In this document: positions 42,758 to 51,239 of the stretch, one piece after another
Layout of the letters: each line of letters opens with the position of its first letter
How positions within the stretch are numbered: position 1 is the stretch's first letter
Source: Comamonadaceae bacterium
Lineage (GTDB): Bacteria; Pseudomonadota; Gammaproteobacteria; Burkholderiales; Burkholderiaceae_C
Assembly: GCA_947446885.1 (NCBI GenBank)
Contig: CANFHZ010000006.1
Coordinates: 1-51,897, forward strand
DNA: 51,897 bases
Direction of reading: 5' to 3'
Translations under genes and position numbers: made by a program
The notes under the pieces: model-generated
The model's database searches: none
Told to the model about the DNA's origin: nothing
The model's input: only the letters and a program-made list of their open reading frames with translations

Positions 42758-42791
42758 ACGGGGGAGGGGCTTGCCCCTCCCCCGTTTTTTT
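42758..42791 (+). terminator. Strong intrinsic terminator/attenuator between gtsA and gtsB
   Basis: A G/C-rich perfect stem (CGGGGGAGGGG at 42759-42769 with CCCCTCCCCCG at 42774-42784, closed by a further A-T pair) has a CTTG tetraloop. Seven T residues (42785-42791) follow. Only four bases separate the T-tract from the gtsB start codon, so read-through is needed for the permeases. Confidence 0.93.
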
Positions 42792-42795
42792 AACT

Positions 42796-43662
42796 ATGAA
42801 AAACCGCTGGCTACCGGCCCTGACCATCACCCCAAGTCTGATCTTGGTTGGCGCGTGTGTGTATGGCTTTATCGCCTTCACGATTTACCTTTCCTTCACC
42901 ACGTCAACGCTGATGCCGCAGTTTGAACTGGCTGAAGAAATCCCCTACTACCGCCTGTTTCGCCTCAGCACTTTTGCGCTATCGGCCAAGAACCTGTGCC
43001 TGTTTTCGGGCTTGTACATCGGCCTGAGCTTGTTGTTGGGCATGTTGATGGCGATTTTGATCGACCAGAAAATCCGTGGCGAAACGCCATTCCGATCTAT
43101 TTTTCTCTACCCCATGGCCCTGTCTTTTATCGTGACGGGTACCGCATGGAAGTGGATTCTGGACCCCAGCATCGGTTTCGAACGCACCGTGCATTCCATG
43201 GGCTTTCCTGATTTTGTCTTTGACTGGATCAAAGACGGTGACATGGCGATTTACTGCGTCGTCATCGCTGCGGTGTGGCAGACATCGGGCTTCGTCATGG
43301 CATTGTTTCTGGCCGGATTGCGCGGGGTGGATACCGAAGTCATGAACGCAGCCCGCGTCGATGGCGCCAAAGGCTGGAATATGTACTGGCGCATCGTTAT
43401 CCCGCAGCTGGGTCCGAGCTTTATTTCCTCCTTTGTGATTCTGGCGCACATGGCCATCAAGAGCTACGACCTGGTGATTGCCCTGACCGGCGGCGGACCC
43501 GGGCGGGCCACCTGGCTGCCCTCGGTGTTTGTGTACCAATACACCTTCACCCGCAATGAAATGGCGCTGGGCGCTGCCAGCGCGGTGTTGATGCTGGTCG
43601 CGGTGAGCATCGTTGTTATTCCCTACGTGCGCAGCGAGCTGCGGGACAAGGCGCAAGCATGA
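42796..43662 (+). CDS. gtsB: Sugar ABC transporter permease, first subunit (GtsB/MalF-like)
   Basis: A 288-residue inner-membrane permease with six predicted helices. The EAA loop that contacts the ATPase is seen in NAARVDGAKGWNMYWRIVIPQL (residues about 190-211). The ATG at 42796 begins the conserved N-terminus (KNRWLPALTITPSLIL), but the four bases before it adjoin the terminator T-tract and contain no Shine-Dalgarno sequence. Translation initiation is therefore unusual, unless the folded or read-through RNA presents the site differently. The stop overlaps the next permease (ATGA). Confidence 0.93.
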   Translation: MKNRWLPALTITPSLILVGACVYGFIAFTIYLSFTTSTLMPQFELAEEIPYYRLFRLSTFALSAKNLCLFSGLYIGLSLLLGMLMAILIDQKIRGETPFRSIFLYPMALSFIVTGTAWKWILDPSIGFERTVHSMGFPDFVFDWIKDGDMAIYCVVIAAVWQTSGFVMALFLAGLRGVDTEVMNAARVDGAKGWNMYWRIVIPQLGPSFISSFVILAHMAIKSYDLVIALTGGGPGRATWLPSVFVYQYTFTRNEMALGAASAVLMLVAVSIVVIPYVRSELRDKAQA

Positions 43663-44522
43663 ACCGCAGTACGACCGATCTGTTGCAGCGCGCTCTGCTC
43701 TATGCAGTTCTGGGATTGCTGGCGCTGATTTTTTTGATGCCGATTTATGTGATGGTGGTCAACTCCATCAAGCCGCTGGAAGAAATCCGCGGCGGCAATC
43801 TGATCAGCCTGCCACTGAGCGCCACCATCGAACCCTGGCTGCAAGCCTGGAGCAAAGCGCAAATCGGCGTGCAGCCAACCGGCTTGCGCCCGTATTTCAT
43901 GAACTCCTTCTTGATGGTGATACCGGCGGTGCTTTTTTCAACCTTGATCGGGTCTCTCAACGGCTACGTGTTGACGCAGTTCAAGATGCGCGGCGCAACG
44001 CTGATGTTTGGCGCACTCTTGTTTTCGGTATTCATCCCGTTTCAAATTGTGCTGATCCCCATGGCGAAGTTGCTGGGCGAGCTGGGCTTGGCCGGTACGG
44101 TGAAGGGTTTGGTATTGGTTCACACCGTCTACGGCATCGGCTTTGGCACCTTGTTCTTCCGCAACTTTTACACCGCATTCCCGCACGAATTGGTGAAGTC
44201 CGCGCGCATGGACGGCGCGGGGTTTTTTGTTCTGTACTGGCGCTTGCTGCTGCCCAACAGCCTGCCCATCATCGTCGTCAATGTGATCTGGCAGTTCACC
44301 AATATCTGGAATGATTTTTTATTTGGCGCGTCCTTCAGCGATTTTTCCTCGTACCCGTTGACGGTTGCGCTGAATAACCTGGTGAGCAGCTCCACCGGCG
44401 TCAAAGAGTACAACGTGCATTTCGCCGGCGCGTTTATTGCGGCACTGCCCACACTGGTGGTGTATGTGTTGTCAGGCAAATATTTTGTACGCGGCCTGAT
44501 GGCGGGCTCCGTGAAGGGTTGA
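43659..44522 (+). CDS. gtsC: Sugar ABC transporter permease, second subunit (GtsC/MalG-like)
   Basis: A 287-residue permease with about six membrane helices and the MalG-type EAA loop (SARMDGAGFFVLYWRLLLP, residues about 180-198). The sequence from residue 15 (ALLYAVLGLLALIFLMPIYVMVVNS) and the C-terminal YFVRGLMAGSVKG ending are characteristic of the CUT1 carbohydrate family. It is translationally coupled to gtsB through ATGA and followed after seven bases by the ATPase gene. The two permeases together form the transmembrane channel. Confidence 0.94.
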   Translation: MNRSTTDLLQRALLYAVLGLLALIFLMPIYVMVVNSIKPLEEIRGGNLISLPLSATIEPWLQAWSKAQIGVQPTGLRPYFMNSFLMVIPAVLFSTLIGSLNGYVLTQFKMRGATLMFGALLFSVFIPFQIVLIPMAKLLGELGLAGTVKGLVLVHTVYGIGFGTLFFRNFYTAFPHELVKSARMDGAGFFVLYWRLLLPNSLPIIVVNVIWQFTNIWNDFLFGASFSDFSSYPLTVALNNLVSSSTGVKEYNVHFAGAFIAALPTLVVYVLSGKYFVRGLMAGSVKG

Positions 44523-44529
44523 GGTTCAT

Positions 44530-45582
44530 ATGGCAACGCTGACGATAAAAGACATTTCAAAGAGTTTTGGCAGCACCACGGTGCTGCAAAACATCAACCT
44601 GGACCTCGCCGACGGTGAGTTCCTGGTGCTGGTCGGCCCTTCAGGCTGCGGCAAAAGTACGCTGATGAATATCGTGGCCGGTTTGGAAGAGCCCAGCACC
44701 GGCAGCCTGCATCTGGACACCCGCGACATCACGCTGGAAGCACCCGACACCCGCGACATCGCCATGGTGTTCCAAAGCTATGCGCTGTATCCGAATATGA
44801 CGGTGGCTGAGAACATCGCCTTTCCCCTGGAGATGCGCAAAGTGCCGGTAGCCCAGCGCAAGGCGGCGGTCGATGAGGTCGCTGCGCTCTTGCAAATCGG
44901 GCACCTGTTGGAACGCAAGCCACGCCAGCTGTCGGGCGGACAGCGCCAGCGGGTGGCGATCGGGCGCGCCTTGGCGCGCAGGCCCTCACTGTTTTTGTTC
45001 GATGAGCCGCTGTCCAACCTCGACGCGAAATTGCGTGTCGACATGCGTGCTGAACTCAAAAAGCTGCACATGGCCACCGGCGTGACCACGATTTACGTGA
45101 CCCACGACCAGGTGGAGGCCATGACCTTGGGCACCCGTATCGCCGTACTCAAAGACGGGCGTATCCAGCAACTCGCCACGCCCATGGAACTGTACGAGCG
45201 CCCGGCGAATACCTTTGTCGCTGAATTCATCGGATCACCCGCTATCAACTGGAGCGAGAGCCAGGTTGGTGCAGACGGTCAAATCTATTTGGGTCAGGAC
45301 CACAGCGGCCTGCTTCTGCCCGCCTTGGCGGGCCGGCGTGTACGCATTGGCATACGCCCGGAAGACATGGTCATCCACGAAGGCGGCATGCTGCAGGCCA
45401 CGGTCACGCTGGTCGAGCCCACTGGTGCCGAAAGTTATGTCCTGCTGCGCTCAGCCATGGGAGAGTGCACCCTGCGCATGGCGGGTGCCGCACTCTACGC
45501 ACCGGGTGACCAGCTGCGCATGACCGTGGCAAGCCACAAAATCCATGTGTTTGACGCCACCAGCGGCGAACGCCTGAACTGA
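44530..45582 (+). CDS. gtsD: Sugar ABC transporter ATP-binding protein (UgpC/MalK/GtsD-like)
   Basis: The 350-residue ATPase energises the transporter. It has Walker A GPSGCGKST, Q-loop FQSYALYPNMT, signature LSGGQRQRVAIGRAL, Walker B LFLFDEPLSNLDA, the switch His in YVTHDQVEAM, and a C-terminal TOBE/regulatory domain (from about residue 240, RVRIGIRPEDM). Such MalK-type subunits sometimes serve several CUT1 transporters. The start is preceded by a weak GAGG. It ends the transport operon and is convergent with the DUF1479 gene 55 bp away. Confidence 0.95.
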   Translation: MATLTIKDISKSFGSTTVLQNINLDLADGEFLVLVGPSGCGKSTLMNIVAGLEEPSTGSLHLDTRDITLEAPDTRDIAMVFQSYALYPNMTVAENIAFPLEMRKVPVAQRKAAVDEVAALLQIGHLLERKPRQLSGGQRQRVAIGRALARRPSLFLFDEPLSNLDAKLRVDMRAELKKLHMATGVTTIYVTHDQVEAMTLGTRIAVLKDGRIQQLATPMELYERPANTFVAEFIGSPAINWSESQVGADGQIYLGQDHSGLLLPALAGRRVRIGIRPEDMVIHEGGMLQATVTLVEPTGAESYVLLRSAMGECTLRMAGAALYAPGDQLRMTVASHKIHVFDATSGERLN

Positions 45583-45637
45583 GGCGCTCAGCCCTTAAAG
45601 CAGTCCCGGGCTTTGCGGCCCGGAACCGTGTGATCCA

Positions 45638-46900
45638 TCATGCGGCAAAACCCATCTGGCGCAAACCGAGGGGCGTCAAATCGGCCGGAGTGGCGCGACC
45701 TACAAAGTCCACCTCGTAGTTTTCGGGGGCAAAGTCGGGTGAGGACAAACCAGCTTCAAAGGCCGGTTTTTGCAGTGCCTGAAAAATGCGGTTCTTCTCA
45801 CAATCGGGGGCTGCGCCGATGTACATCACGTTGCTGGAGATGTTGCCCGTGTGCTCGTCTTCCACACCATGGATCACATCGGGATGCCACCACACGGTGT
45901 CGCCCTGCTCCACTTTGGGGATAGATCCGTAGGCCCGCAAAATCAGGCTGTGGTACTGCGCATTGATGCCCAAGGCGCGCCCGGCGCGCGCACCGCACAA
46001 GCTGTCTTCCGGCACATCGTCTTGCAATGCGCGCAACAGCACCCAGGCCATGGCATTGGCGATAGGGGCCACCCGTAAGGTGCCGTCGCCCGGCCCTTGC
46101 GGCGTGAGTGCCGTCCAGCCCTGGAAAGTACGGAACATGCGACAGACCGCTGGTGAGGGAATTTCACGGGTCTCGGTGCGGAAGGCCGCGTCAAACGCGT
46201 TGTACTGGCGCAGATCGCCGCCAAACACATGGCGATAGACCTGCTGGTACCCGGGGTCTATCCAGCGCTCAATCGAGCCGCCATCGGTGTGGGGTGACAA
46301 GCCCAAGGTCTTGTCACCCGGCTGGCGCTGGCGCACGCGGTCCGCATACGTGCACTCCAGATCGGGGTTGAAAACCTGCTTGCCCCCATGTTCAAACGCC
46401 CACAAGTGGTTGAGCCAGCGGCGCACCCGCGCTAGCTCCTCGGATTGGCGCGCCTCCATTTGCGGACGCGACCAATACACGCCGAATATTTGCGGGCGTG
46501 AGCTGCTCAGGTTGCTGAAATACTTGTCGATACCGCGCTTGCTCACCTCTTTATCCAGGTATTTGTTGCGGTCCAGGTAGTCAGCGACCTCCGCATTCCA
46601 GGCCTGCACGCGCCCGGGTTCAAACACCCCCCGCACCACCACGCAAGCGCGTTGGCGCAAGCGCGCCAGCGTGGCGTGGTCCAAGTGATCCAGGTCTGCG
46701 GCCTGAACACTGGGCACGGTCGGCAGACCGGCAGCGCGCTCGGCTTCAATCGCCAGCACTTGCGCCTCGATGTTCTCCGTCAAGGCCGCAAAGCGCTCCT
46801 TCAAATCCGGCATGGCGGCGCGCAAGGCGCGCTTGGTCTGGCGGATGCTGTCCAGGTAGGGCGCGTTAGGGTCTTGCGTGTCAACGGGGGTCGGGGTCAT
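45638..46900 (-). CDS. DUF1479 family protein (YbiU-like putative Fe(II)/2-oxoglutarate oxygenase)
   Basis: A 420-residue protein closely resembling E. coli YbiU: the DSIRQTKRALRAAM start, DYLDRN, SRPQMEARQSEE, GKQVFNPD, CSxFRTFQGWTAL-like, and WWHPDVIHGVED then NVMYIGAAP blocks. It carries a candidate facial triad His204-x-Asp206 (SPHTDGG) and His344, so an oxygenase activity is likely, but the substrate is unknown. Its N-terminal similarity supports ATG 46900, although this start lies 20 nt inside the end of the lacI gene. Co-transcription with a sugar regulator suggests a carbohydrate-derived substrate. Confidence 0.85.
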   Translation of the reverse strand: MTPTPVDTQDPNAPYLDSIRQTKRALRAAMPDLKERFAALTENIEAQVLAIEAERAAGLPTVPSVQAADLDHLDHATLARLRQRACVVVRGVFEPGRVQAWNAEVADYLDRNKYLDKEVSKRGIDKYFSNLSSSRPQIFGVYWSRPQMEARQSEELARVRRWLNHLWAFEHGGKQVFNPDLECTYADRVRQRQPGDKTLGLSPHTDGGSIERWIDPGYQQVYRHVFGGDLRQYNAFDAAFRTETREIPSPAVCRMFRTFQGWTALTPQGPGDGTLRVAPIANAMAWVLLRALQDDVPEDSLCGARAGRALGINAQYHSLILRAYGSIPKVEQGDTVWWHPDVIHGVEDEHTGNISSNVMYIGAAPDCEKNRIFQALQKPAFEAGLSSPDFAPENYEVDFVGRATPADLTPLGLRQMGFAA

Positions 46901-47891
46901 ACAAGCTTTCTATCGGTGGTGGTTGAAAAAGAATGTGCTGGGGCGCACCGGCAGGCGCTGTCATCTGGTGCACAAGGTTGGCACCCAATGAGGTGCCGGT
47001 CCGATAAATATCTTCAAAACAGCCCAATAAGGGCTGGCGCACGTAGCGCGGCATATGGCTGCTGTACTTGACCACCAGATCCAGATCCTGGCGCAGACGC
47101 AATCCGGCGTCCAGCACCGCCGTGGTCAGCGCTATCACAGGGGCCTCGCGCGTGAGCACCAGCCCGTCAAAGGCGTGCACGTGCGCGCGCGTCCACTGGT
47201 AAATCTTCTCCGGGCTCTGGTCCATATCCATGTCCTGAACCACCCGGCCTTCCAATCCGCAGGTGGCGCAGGCTGCCCGAAAACCGCTGGACAGATACTC
47301 CCAGAAGGTGCCGCCAGACTCGGGCAGCAAGATGGCCAGACGCCGACGGCCCTGGGCATACAGCGTGTGCACCGCATCGGCGGCATAACGCTCGTTGGCG
47401 AAATCGACGTAGGCGTGCGCCGGGGTGATGTGGGTGCGACCATGGGACACAAAAGGCAGCGAGGCCTTTTGCAAATAGTGCACCCGCGCATCGTCGGGCA
47501 TGGTGTGGGTGATCACCACGCCGTCGGCAAGCTTGTTCTCCACCACATGGCGCAAAGCCTTCAGGCGGTTGGTATCCGTGCCCTCGGGCATCACGATGAG
47601 GTGGTAATCCGTGCCCTGCAAAGCGTCGCTGATGCCCAGCATCAAGTCCTTGAAAGCCGGTTGGTTGGCATCCGAGCGGTTAACCAAAAAGGCCAAAACA
47701 TGGGTTTTGCCGGTTTTGAGACGCACCGCCGCCCGGTCACGCACAAAGTGCAGGGCCTTGGCCGCCTCCAGCACCCGCGCCCGGGTCCCAGGTAGCACCT
47801 GGGGACTGCCAGCCAGCGCGCGCGACACCGTGGCCAGTGACAGGCCCGTGGCCTCGGCAATGGTTTGGGTGGTGGCTTTAGGGGTTTTCAT
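46881..47891 (-). CDS. LacI-family transcriptional regulator of the sugar locus
   Basis: A 336-residue repressor. The N-terminal helix-turn-helix reads TIAEATGLSLATVSRALAGS with the hinge region RDRAAVRLKTGKT after it. A periplasmic-binding-protein-like sensor domain follows (VLAFLVNRSDANQPAF, DGVVITHTMPDD, LYAQGRRRLAILLPESGG). The ATG giving MKTPKATTQ is chosen. Two identical operators, beside this gene and upstream of gtsA, suggest it controls the transporter, the Gfo/Idh gene and itself. The ligand is probably the transported sugar or a derivative. The DUF1479 gene follows with a 20-nt overlap. Confidence 0.93.
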   Translation of the reverse strand: MKTPKATTQTIAEATGLSLATVSRALAGSPQVLPGTRARVLEAAKALHFVRDRAAVRLKTGKTHVLAFLVNRSDANQPAFKDLMLGISDALQGTDYHLIVMPEGTDTNRLKALRHVVENKLADGVVITHTMPDDARVHYLQKASLPFVSHGRTHITPAHAYVDFANERYAADAVHTLYAQGRRRLAILLPESGGTFWEYLSSGFRAACATCGLEGRVVQDMDMDQSPEKIYQWTRAHVHAFDGLVLTREAPVIALTTAVLDAGLRLRQDLDLVVKYSSHMPRYVRQPLLGCFEDIYRTGTSLGANLVHQMTAPAGAPQHILFQPPPIESLYDPDPR

Positions 47892-47907
47892 GGGGTACCA
47901 ATCCAAA

Positions 47908-47921
47908 TGTAAACGTTATCA
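47908..47921. promoter_or_regulatory. LacI-family operator between lacI and the Gfo/Idh gene
   Basis: TGTAAACGTTATCA is identical over 14 bp to the gtsA operator, and the match extends to the next base (T). It lies 16 bp before the lacI start and 27 bp before the oxidoreductase start, with TATCAT (47917-47922) as a possible -10 of the latter. Confidence 0.82.
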
Positions 47922-47948
47922 TGGGTCTTTCATACTAGGAGAAACACT

Positions 47949-48956
47949 ATGCGCTGGGTATTGGTTGGGGCCAGCACGATTGCCGGCGAATGGATGGTCG
48001 AGGCCATCCGGGCGGTGGGTGACGAGGTCGTGGCCGTCGTATCGGGCGACCCGCAGCGGGCCCGGGCCTTTGCCGCACAACACGGCATCGCCCATGCATT
48101 GGGCGACGAAAAAGACTATCCGGCGCTGGGCGTGGACGCGGTGTATATCTCCAACACCAACGACAAGCACGAAGCATCCACCCTTTTTGCCGCCGCAAAC
48201 GGTTGCCATGTGCTGTGTGAAAAACCACTGGCAACCAGTCTGGCGTCGGCAGTGCGCATGGTTCAGGCATGCCGTGCTGCCGGGGTAGTCATGGGTACCA
48301 ACCACCATTTGCGCCACAACGGCCCGCATCGCGTCATGCGCGAGCAACTGCGTGCCGGGGCGCTGGGGCAGTTGGTGGCCGCGCGCATGCAGCATTCGGT
48401 CTACCTGCCGGCGCACCTCCAGGGCTGGCGGCTGGACAAGCCGACCGCTGGCGGCGGCGTGGTGCTGGACATCGCGGTGCACAACGCCGATTCACTGGCC
48501 TTTTTGCTGGGCGAATACCCGGTGGCGGTATGCGCCATGGTGTCCAACAGCGGAATGGCCACCGGACTGGAGGACAACGCCATGTCAGTCTGGCGTTTTG
48601 CCAGTGGCGTGACAGCATCCAGCCACCAGGGCTTTAGCACCCCCTACGCCGATACCGGGCTGGAACTCCACGGGACCCAGGGCAGTTTGCATGGCAGCGG
48701 CATGATGAGCCAGCAGCCCAGTGGCGACCTGGTGCTGGTGAATGCGCAGGGGCGCCTGGTGTTGCCCGTGCCACGGGGTAATTTGTATGTGGCCTGCTTG
48801 GAGCACATGCACCGCGCCATCCGGGGCGAGCCCCATGAAATGGCCGATGGCCGTGCTGGAATTCAATCCTTGGCTGTAGCCCTGGCCGTTTTGGAAAGCG
48901 CACACAGCGCACGGGAAGTGCGCGTGGCCGACGTAGACGCGCTGCTCGCCGGATAA
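47949..48956 (+). CDS. Gfo/Idh/MocA-family NAD(P)-dependent oxidoreductase
   Basis: A 335-residue sugar or polyol dehydrogenase. The N-terminal Rossmann fold begins with VLVGASTIAGEWM (a GxSxxAG variant of the nucleotide loop), followed by YISNTNDKHE and the catalytic EKP motif in CEKPLATS (about residue 95). The second domain has GGGVVLDIAVHNAD with the conserved Asp and His. A strong AGGAGAA Shine-Dalgarno sequence precedes the ATG, in a leader resembling that of gtsA (both contain CTAGGAGA). It stands between its LacI-type operator and the convergent isomerase gene and is probably induced with the transporter. Substrate unknown. Confidence 0.92.
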   Translation: MRWVLVGASTIAGEWMVEAIRAVGDEVVAVVSGDPQRARAFAAQHGIAHALGDEKDYPALGVDAVYISNTNDKHEASTLFAAANGCHVLCEKPLATSLASAVRMVQACRAAGVVMGTNHHLRHNGPHRVMREQLRAGALGQLVAARMQHSVYLPAHLQGWRLDKPTAGGGVVLDIAVHNADSLAFLLGEYPVAVCAMVSNSGMATGLEDNAMSVWRFASGVTASSHQGFSTPYADTGLELHGTQGSLHGSGMMSQQPSGDLVLVNAQGRLVLPVPRGNLYVACLEHMHRAIRGEPHEMADGRAGIQSLAVALAVLESAHSAREVRVADVDALLAG

Positions 48957-48968
48957 ACCTGCGGGGCC

Positions 48969-50147
48969 TCAGTCCCGCAGGCCGCCCACCTGCATCACAT
49001 CCCAGCACGCACCCATGGTGTGGTAGTCCACTTTGCCCGCAGGCGATTTGGTGTTTTCCAGCTTGCGGCCATCGGCGGCCAGAATCCGGAACCAGGCGCC
49101 GTATTGGTGGTCCACCATATGGCGCCAGCTCCAGTCCCAGGTCTGCTGGTAGTGATCCAGGTACTGCTGATCCCCGGTTGCGCGCCACAGCCGCCATGCG
49201 CTGGCAAAGGACTCCGCCTGCACCCAGAAGTATTTGTCGGTATCGCAGTGCCGCAAATCCGGGTCAAAACCATAGACCAGCCCGCCGTGCACCGGATCCC
49301 AACCATAGCGGTAGGCGGCTTGGTGCAGCTCCTGGGCACGCTGCAACCAGCGCGGATTCGGCTGGTGCTGGTGGGCGATCAGCAAGAGTTTGGCCCATTC
49401 GGTCTGGTGGCCGGTCTGGAAACCCCAGGGCTTGAAGATATTGCCCGGGTTGTCGCGGTTGTAGTCCCAGTCCAGCGACCAGTCGCGCCGGTAGTGCTCC
49501 CACACCAGACCCTGGGACTGGGACGCCAACCCAAACGCAAAACGCTCGATCAGCTGCACCGCGCGGTCCCAGTAGCGCTGCTCACCCGTGAATTCAAAGG
49601 CCGCCAGGCAGGCTTCGCACATGTGCATGTTGGCGTTTTGGCCGCGGTAGTCAATCAGCACCCCGGCCGGTGTGATTTCATCGGCGTAGGCCCCATACGG
49701 GGGCTCGAAAAAAGCCGCTTCCATACGGTCATACGCCTGGGCGACGGCTTCGCGGCTACTGGCGCCGACGCGAAAAGCGTGGCTGTGCGCCAGCAAGACA
49801 AAGGCCTGGCCGTATGCCATGGCGGTCGCGTCTTGCACCTGCCCGTTCTCCACGGTCCAGCCATACAAACCGCTGGGCAAGCGGAAGGTCTCCAGGTGCG
49901 CCAAGGCGTGGCGCGTCCAATCCAGGTATCGCGCCTGGCCGCTGTGGTGGTAGGCCATGGCCCAGTCAAACACAAAGCGCGTGGCACTCACCAAATGCCG
50001 GTGGCTGCGCTCGTACACCGTCCCGTCATCGAGAAAATAATGAAAAAACCCGCCCTGCGGATCCAGGGCGACTGGCGTGTAAAAAGCCAGGGTGCGGTCC
50101 ACATGCTGTGCCAAAAAGGCGCGGCTCACAAAATCAGTCGTGTTCAA
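48969..50147 (-). CDS. AGE-family isomerase/epimerase (mannose isomerase/YihS-like)
   Basis: A 392-residue (alpha/alpha)6-barrel enzyme of the N-acylglucosamine 2-epimerase family. Family motifs include SHRHLVSATRFVFDWA, NANMHMCEA, FKPWGFQTGHQTEWAKL, DKYFWVQAE and KVDYHTMG, giving the conserved histidines for proton transfer. The pattern matches aldose-ketose isomerases acting on free mannose, glucose or fructose better than N-acylglucosamine epimerase. Its start overlaps the galM stop (4 nt), making a galM-AGE operon. It is convergent with the dehydrogenase gene. A role interconverting the imported hexose is inferred. Confidence 0.88.
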   Translation of the reverse strand: MNTTDFVSRAFLAQHVDRTLAFYTPVALDPQGGFFHYFLDDGTVYERSHRHLVSATRFVFDWAMAYHHSGQARYLDWTRHALAHLETFRLPSGLYGWTVENGQVQDATAMAYGQAFVLLAHSHAFRVGASSREAVAQAYDRMEAAFFEPPYGAYADEITPAGVLIDYRGQNANMHMCEACLAAFEFTGEQRYWDRAVQLIERFAFGLASQSQGLVWEHYRRDWSLDWDYNRDNPGNIFKPWGFQTGHQTEWAKLLLIAHQHQPNPRWLQRAQELHQAAYRYGWDPVHGGLVYGFDPDLRHCDTDKYFWVQAESFASAWRLWRATGDQQYLDHYQQTWDWSWRHMVDHQYGAWFRILAADGRKLENTKSPAGKVDYHTMGACWDVMQVGGLRD

Positions 50148-51133
50148 TCCAGACTCCCGTTTTCAGGTGTTGCAGAAAAATCCAAGGCCAGCGTGTGCAC
50201 ATAGTCACGCTGCGGCCCGTACCACACGTCGGCGCCCAGCGCCGGGCCGTTGGGCAAGTCTTCAGACTCCAGGCACACAGCAGCGCCGGGGCCGTGGGCC
50301 ACGCCCAGCGGCGACCCGGTAGCGCGCAAACCGGCGCTGGCATACACATGCAGATAGGGCCTGTCGGTGCTGACATCCATGGCCAAAGCGCCGCCCTGCA
50401 GCCGCGCCACCGTGCGCAGTTCGCCGGGCTCGCTGTCCAAAACCAGTGCCCCATCCAGAAGGGGCACGCAGGCCGCCGCAATCGGCGTGGCACGTCGAAA
50501 GTCGAAACAGGTACCGGCCACCGCGACCGCATCCTGCGGCAGCTCCTGCGCGTCCAAGGGGTGGTAGTACTGTGCATCCACTTGCAGGAGATGGCCGCGC
50601 AGATCGGCGTGCGCGGCCAGATTCCAGTAACTGTGCTGGAGCAGGTTCACCGGGCAGGCGCGATCCAGCTGCGCCCGCGCTTGCCAGACGAGGCGCGCAC
50701 CTTCCAGTCGGTACACCACATGGGCCCGGCAATTCCCCGGGAAGCCCATATCGCCGTGCCCAGAATCCAGAACCAAGTCCACGCAGTCCGGACGGTGCGC
50801 TGCCACCTGCCAGATGCGCCGCCCCCAGCCCTGGCTGCCGCCATGGATGCAGTGGCCCAGCGGGTGGTTCGCATCAAGTCTGTGGCGCGCACCAGCACGC
50901 TCCAGCACCGCGCCCCCGATCCGGTTGGCATAGCGACCGCAGACCGCGCCCATCGACATGGTGTCCTGCCGGTATGCCTCCGGCTGCACAAACCCCAAGG
51001 TGAGCGGGCGCGGGCCTTCGGGGGCATGCAACCAGAACAGCTGCATCAGCCGGGCGCCGTAGGGCAGCACCCAAGCCAGCAAGCTGTCGCTACGCAAGAC
51101 CAGCGCGCCCTCGGGGGCTTGCAAACCGTTCAA
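50144..51133 (-). CDS. galM: Aldose 1-epimerase (galactose mutarotase) family protein
   Basis: A 329-residue protein that interconverts alpha and beta anomers of aldohexoses. Motifs are GRYANRIGGA, HCIHGGSQGW with the first His, HSYWNLA (HTYFNL variant) with the second, and CLESEDLPN with the catalytic Glu. The start is TTG, supported by AAGGAG six bases upstream. It overlaps the following AGE gene (4 nt) and is divergent from the truncated haemoglobin gene with 106 bp between. Pairing with the isomerase suggests that unphosphorylated sugar is handled in this pathway. Confidence 0.92.
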   Translation of the reverse strand: MNGLQAPEGALVLRSDSLLAWVLPYGARLMQLFWLHAPEGPRPLTLGFVQPEAYRQDTMSMGAVCGRYANRIGGAVLERAGARHRLDANHPLGHCIHGGSQGWGRRIWQVAAHRPDCVDLVLDSGHGDMGFPGNCRAHVVYRLEGARLVWQARAQLDRACPVNLLQHSYWNLAAHADLRGHLLQVDAQYYHPLDAQELPQDAVAVAGTCFDFRRATPIAAACVPLLDGALVLDSEPGELRTVARLQGGALAMDVSTDRPYLHVYASAGLRATGSPLGVAHGPGAAVCLESEDLPNGPALGADVWYGPQRDYVHTLALDFSATPENGSLD

Positions 51134-51227
51134 TCCGGACTCCTTATGGGCAGTTGTTCAAAAAATGTCCTGCCTTGCGGCAAGAGGGCCGGGCGATTGT
51201 GCCTGCGGCCGTCGCAGCGGGCTCGCA

Positions 51228-51233
51228 GACAAT
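51228..51233 (+). promoter_or_regulatory. Candidate -10 (GACAAT) of the truncated haemoglobin gene, leaderless geometry
   Basis: GACAAT is followed by six bases (CCGGCT) and the ATG at 51240. No Shine-Dalgarno sequence and no clear -35 element are present. Confidence 0.4.
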
Positions 51234-51239
51234 CCGGCT

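Noticed and set aside
45604-45625. Hairpin (CCGGGC/GCCCGG) between gtsD and DUF1479 gene as a terminator
   Set aside because: The stem is only 6 bp and neither strand has a T-tract after it.
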